Assembly: GCF_021026375.1 (NCBI RefSeq)
Contig: NZ_JAJNDB010000002.1
Location: 62,001-126,000 of the forward strand
Length of the DNA stretch: 64,000 nt
From: Actinomycetospora endophytica
GTDB taxonomy: Bacteria; Actinomycetota; Actinomycetes; Mycobacteriales; Pseudonocardiaceae
Direction of reading: 5' to 3'
Shown: piece by piece, positions 62,057 to 64,000 of the stretch
Position numbering within the stretch: position 1 is the first letter of the stretch
Layout: each line of letters begins with the position of its first letter
Program-made: the position numbers and the translations under genes
Notes under the pieces: generated by a model
Database searches by the model: none
The model's input: only the letters and a program-made list of their open reading frames with translations
Told to the model about the DNA's origin: nothing

Positions 62057-63439
62057 GTGACGCCGGGCCTGTTCGACGAGATCCTCGCCCGCGGCGGGGC
62101 CCGCGAGGCGGTCGACGACACCGCCTGGCTCACCGCTCTGCTCGACGTCGAGGCCGCCCTGGCCGGCGCGACCGCCGACGCGGGCGGGCTCGACGCCGAC
62201 GTCGCGGCGTCCATCGCGACCGCCTGCCGGCCCGAGCGCTTCGACATCGCCGCGCTCGCCGTCGAGGCCGCGAACGCGGGCAACCCCGTCGTCCCGCTGG
62301 TCGCCGCGCTGCGTGAGCTCGTCCGCGCCCACGCGGGCGACGAGGCCGCCGCCGCGGTGCACCGGGGCGCGACCAGCCAGGACGTCGTCGACACGGCGAG
62401 CGCCCTCGTGACCCGCCGCGCCCTCGCGGTCGTCGTCGGCGACCTCACCGCGGCCGCAGACGCGGCGGCCGGACTCGCCCGGGAGCACCGCGATCGCGCG
62501 GCCGCCGGCCGGACGCTGCTGCAGCAGGCCGCGCCGGTGACCGTCGGGCTGCGCGCGGCCGGGTGGGCGAACGGGCTCGACGGGGCGGTGGCCGCGCTGC
62601 AGTCCTGGCGCCCCGCGGTCCAGCTGGGCGGCGCCGTCGGCACGCTGGCCGCCTTCGCCGGCCGTGGGCGCGCCGAACGCGCCGCGCTCGCCCGGAGGCT
62701 GGACCTCGACGAGCCGCCGCTGCCCTGGCACACCGAGCGGGGCCGCGTCGCCGAGCTCGCCGGGGTGCTCGGATGTGCTGGCGCGGCGATCGGGTCGGTG
62801 GCCACCGACCTGGTGCTGCTCGCGCAGACCGAGGTCGGCGAGGTTCGCGAGGACGTGCCCGGACGCGGCGGCTCCTCGACGCTGCCGCACAAGCGGAACC
62901 CGGTCGGCGCCGTCTCCGCCCGTGCCGCCGCGATCGCGGTCCCGGGCCTGGTCGCCTCCCTGCTGACGGCGGCCTCGGGTCACGAGTACGAGCGCGCCGC
63001 CGGGTCCTGGCACGCGGAGTGGCGGCCGACCTCGGAGCTGCTGCGCACGGTCGGCTCCGGGGCGACCTGGCTCGCGGACTCGCTCGGGCACCTGGTGCTC
63101 GAGCCGGCCCGGGTGGCCGCCTCGCTCGACGTCACCGGCGGGCTGCTCCTCGCCGAGAACGTCACGACGACGTTGCGCGGCCGCGTGGACGACCCGAAGG
63201 GCCTCGTCACCACCGCGGCTTCGACCAGCCTCGACGAGGGCAGGCCGTTCGCGGACGTGCTCGCCGACGCCCTCGCCGGCACCGACGTCACCCGCGCCGA
63301 GATCGACGCCGCCCTCGACCCGGCGGCCCACGTCGGTGAGGCCCTCGAGCTCGTCGACGACTTCCTCGCCACCCGCACCGCTGCCGCCCGCACCGCTGCC
63401 GCCCGCACCTCCGCCGTCGACCCCGAGGAGCATCCGTGA
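62057..63439 (+). CDS. pcaB: 3-carboxy-cis,cis-muconate cycloisomerase
   Basis: The product is 460 aa of the fumarase/aspartase superfamily. It closes the PcaHG product to 4-carboxymuconolactone. Signatures are HRGATSQDVVDTASALVTRR, the mobile catalytic loop GRGGSSTLPHKRNPVGAVSA and HEYERAAGSWHAEWRPTSEL. CATGAT (62045-62050) 6 nt before the GTG start, with no Shine-Dalgarno sequence, suggests a leaderless message. A 15-bp tandem ACCGCTGCCGCCCGC (about 63378-63407) encodes repeated TAAAR in the disordered C-terminus. The stop overlaps pcaC. It lies far from pcaHG (about 44 kb). Confidence 0.95.
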   Translation: MTPGLFDEILARGGAREAVDDTAWLTALLDVEAALAGATADAGGLDADVAASIATACRPERFDIAALAVEAANAGNPVVPLVAALRELVRAHAGDEAAAAVHRGATSQDVVDTASALVTRRALAVVVGDLTAAADAAAGLAREHRDRAAAGRTLLQQAAPVTVGLRAAGWANGLDGAVAALQSWRPAVQLGGAVGTLAAFAGRGRAERAALARRLDLDEPPLPWHTERGRVAELAGVLGCAGAAIGSVATDLVLLAQTEVGEVREDVPGRGGSSTLPHKRNPVGAVSARAAAIAVPGLVASLLTAASGHEYERAAGSWHAEWRPTSELLRTVGSGATWLADSLGHLVLEPARVAASLDVTGGLLLAENVTTTLRGRVDDPKGLVTTAASTSLDEGRPFADVLADALAGTDVTRAEIDAALDPAAHVGEALELVDDFLATRTAAARTAAARTSAVDPEEHP

Positions 63440-63816
63440 CCGACGACCTCGACCCCGCCGGCCTCGCGACCCGCCGGGAGGTCCTCGGCGACGAGCACGT
63501 GGACCGCGCGCTCGCGAACTCCGACGAGACCACCGCGGACTTCCAGGCGTTCATCACCCGCTACGCGTGGGACGGGATCTGGAACCGACCGGGCCTCGAC
63601 CGCCGGCAGCGCAGCATCGTCACCCTCTCGGTGCTCGCCGCGTTGCACCACGACGGGGAGCTCGCGATGCACGTCAGGGCGGCGCTGCGCAACGGCCTGA
63701 CCCGCGAGGAGATCCGGGAGGTTCTCCTCCAGGTCGGGGTGTACGCCGGGGTGCCCGCCGCGAACCGGGCGTTCGGGGTGGCGCAGCGGGTGCTCGCGGA
63801 GGTCGCGGAGGACTGA
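63436..63816 (+). CDS. pcaC: 4-carboxymuconolactone decarboxylase
   Basis: The product is 126 aa from a GTG overlapping the pcaB stop. The AhpD-like helical fold includes FQAFITRYAWDGIWNRPGLD, then RRQRSIVTLSVLAALHHDGELAMHVRAALRNG and EIREVLLQVGVYAGVPAANRAF. It decarboxylates 4-carboxymuconolactone to beta-ketoadipate enol-lactone. No enol-lactonase (pcaD) domain is fused to it, unlike PcaL of some actinomycetes, and none follows within the window. Confidence 0.95.
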   Translation: MTDDLDPAGLATRREVLGDEHVDRALANSDETTADFQAFITRYAWDGIWNRPGLDRRQRSIVTLSVLAALHHDGELAMHVRAALRNGLTREEIREVLLQVGVYAGVPAANRAFGVAQRVLAEVAED

Positions 63817-63938
63817 GCCGCGCCCCGGTCGTGGGTGCGACGCACCCGTGCGCCGCGCGGGGAACTCGCCGGTGCGCCCACTACCGTGGGCGGGCACCAG
63901 CCGGTGCGGTCGAGGGGACGAGGGTGCGAGGACGGATC

Positions 63939-64000
63939 GTGACGACGACGGGGGCCCGCCGGCGCGCGGTGCCCGGGGGACTCGCGACGGCCGTCGTGGG
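63939..64000 (+). CDS. start of a probable secreted or membrane protein (partial)
   Basis: GTG 63939 follows GAGGA (63928-63932) by 6 nt and opens a frame to the window end reading M-T-T-T-G-A-R-R-R-A-V-P-G-G-L-A-T-A-V-V, an N-terminal basic segment leading into hydrophobic residues, like a signal peptide. Nothing more can be said from the 20 codons visible. Confidence 0.4.
   Translation, partial: MTTTGARRRAVPGGLATAVV

Overview
This is a window of about 73% GC, densely packed with genes on both strands, with many GTG starts and many 1-4 bp stop/start overlaps. Gene content points to an actinomycete of the Pseudonocardiales (Pseudonocardia/Actinomycetospora-like; the genus is an inference). 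Supporting features are a FabG4-FadA2-MaoC cluster as in mycobacteria, a two-subunit methylmalonyl-CoA mutase with MeaB, a SigF-type sigma factor, a HAIR (HspR) box before a Clp ATPase, and DUF1918 and DUF4190 proteins. I found no tRNA, rRNA, CRISPR array, insertion sequence or prophage.

Layout. 1-3.1 kb: end of a B12-dependent diol/glycerol dehydratase operon (large subunit end, medium subunit, reactivase large and small subunits). 3.1-14.5 kb: patatin, TAT-exported metallophosphatase, CocE-type hydrolase, alpha/beta hydrolase, SigF-type sigma factor, APC permease, a coiled-coil protein and a secreted lipase. 14.5-24.1 kb: an aromatic catabolic island made of IclR regulator with pcaHG-pobA, Lrp with an EamA exporter, hydroxycinnamoyl-CoA hydratase-lyase with its CoA ligase, MarR, and a MatB-like ligase. 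24-26.4 kb: fatty-acid desaturase, then DAHP synthase preceded by a short leader ORF carrying Trp, Tyr and Phe codons. 26.7-36 kb: mutAB, SNF2/SWIM helicase, VapBC and meaB. 36-50.6 kb: LysR, a small ORF, TetR with a P450, a two-component system, DUF1918, a ClpC-like ATPase, an NADP oxidoreductase, GntR with an MFS transporter, and a phosphodiester-glycosidase-like membrane protein. 50.9-57.6 kb: MaoC-FabG4-FadA2 operon, divergent TetR and an acyl-CoA oxidase-like gene. 57.6-64 kb: DUF4190, a second phosphodiester-glycosidase-like protein, TerC, DUF309, DJ-1/PfpI, pcaB and pcaC.

How the genes work together. CoA activation of p-coumarate/ferulate and side-chain cleavage by Ech would give 4-hydroxybenzaldehyde or vanillin. 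After oxidation to 4-hydroxybenzoate (enzyme not in the window), PobA makes protocatechuate, PcaHG opens the ring, and PcaB and PcaC, about 44 kb away, continue toward beta-ketoadipate. Propionyl-CoA-derived methylmalonyl-CoA is handled by MutAB/MeaB, which like the diol dehydratase depends on B12.

The most unusual content is a set of short palindromic repeats. Family A (five copies of about 75-94 bp, consensus edges TAGGTGC...GCACCTA and core GTGAGCAGTAA/TTACTGCTCAC) sits at gene 3' ends, and all nine gene ends that abut it take their stop codon from inside the element. Family B (palindromes with GTCAGC/GCTGAC arms), a 16-bp core GAGCACGCCGATAGGG that occurs within or apart from family B, and family C (GGCACATCACGC...TGATCACC) lie between genes and, in three cases, inside coding sequence.
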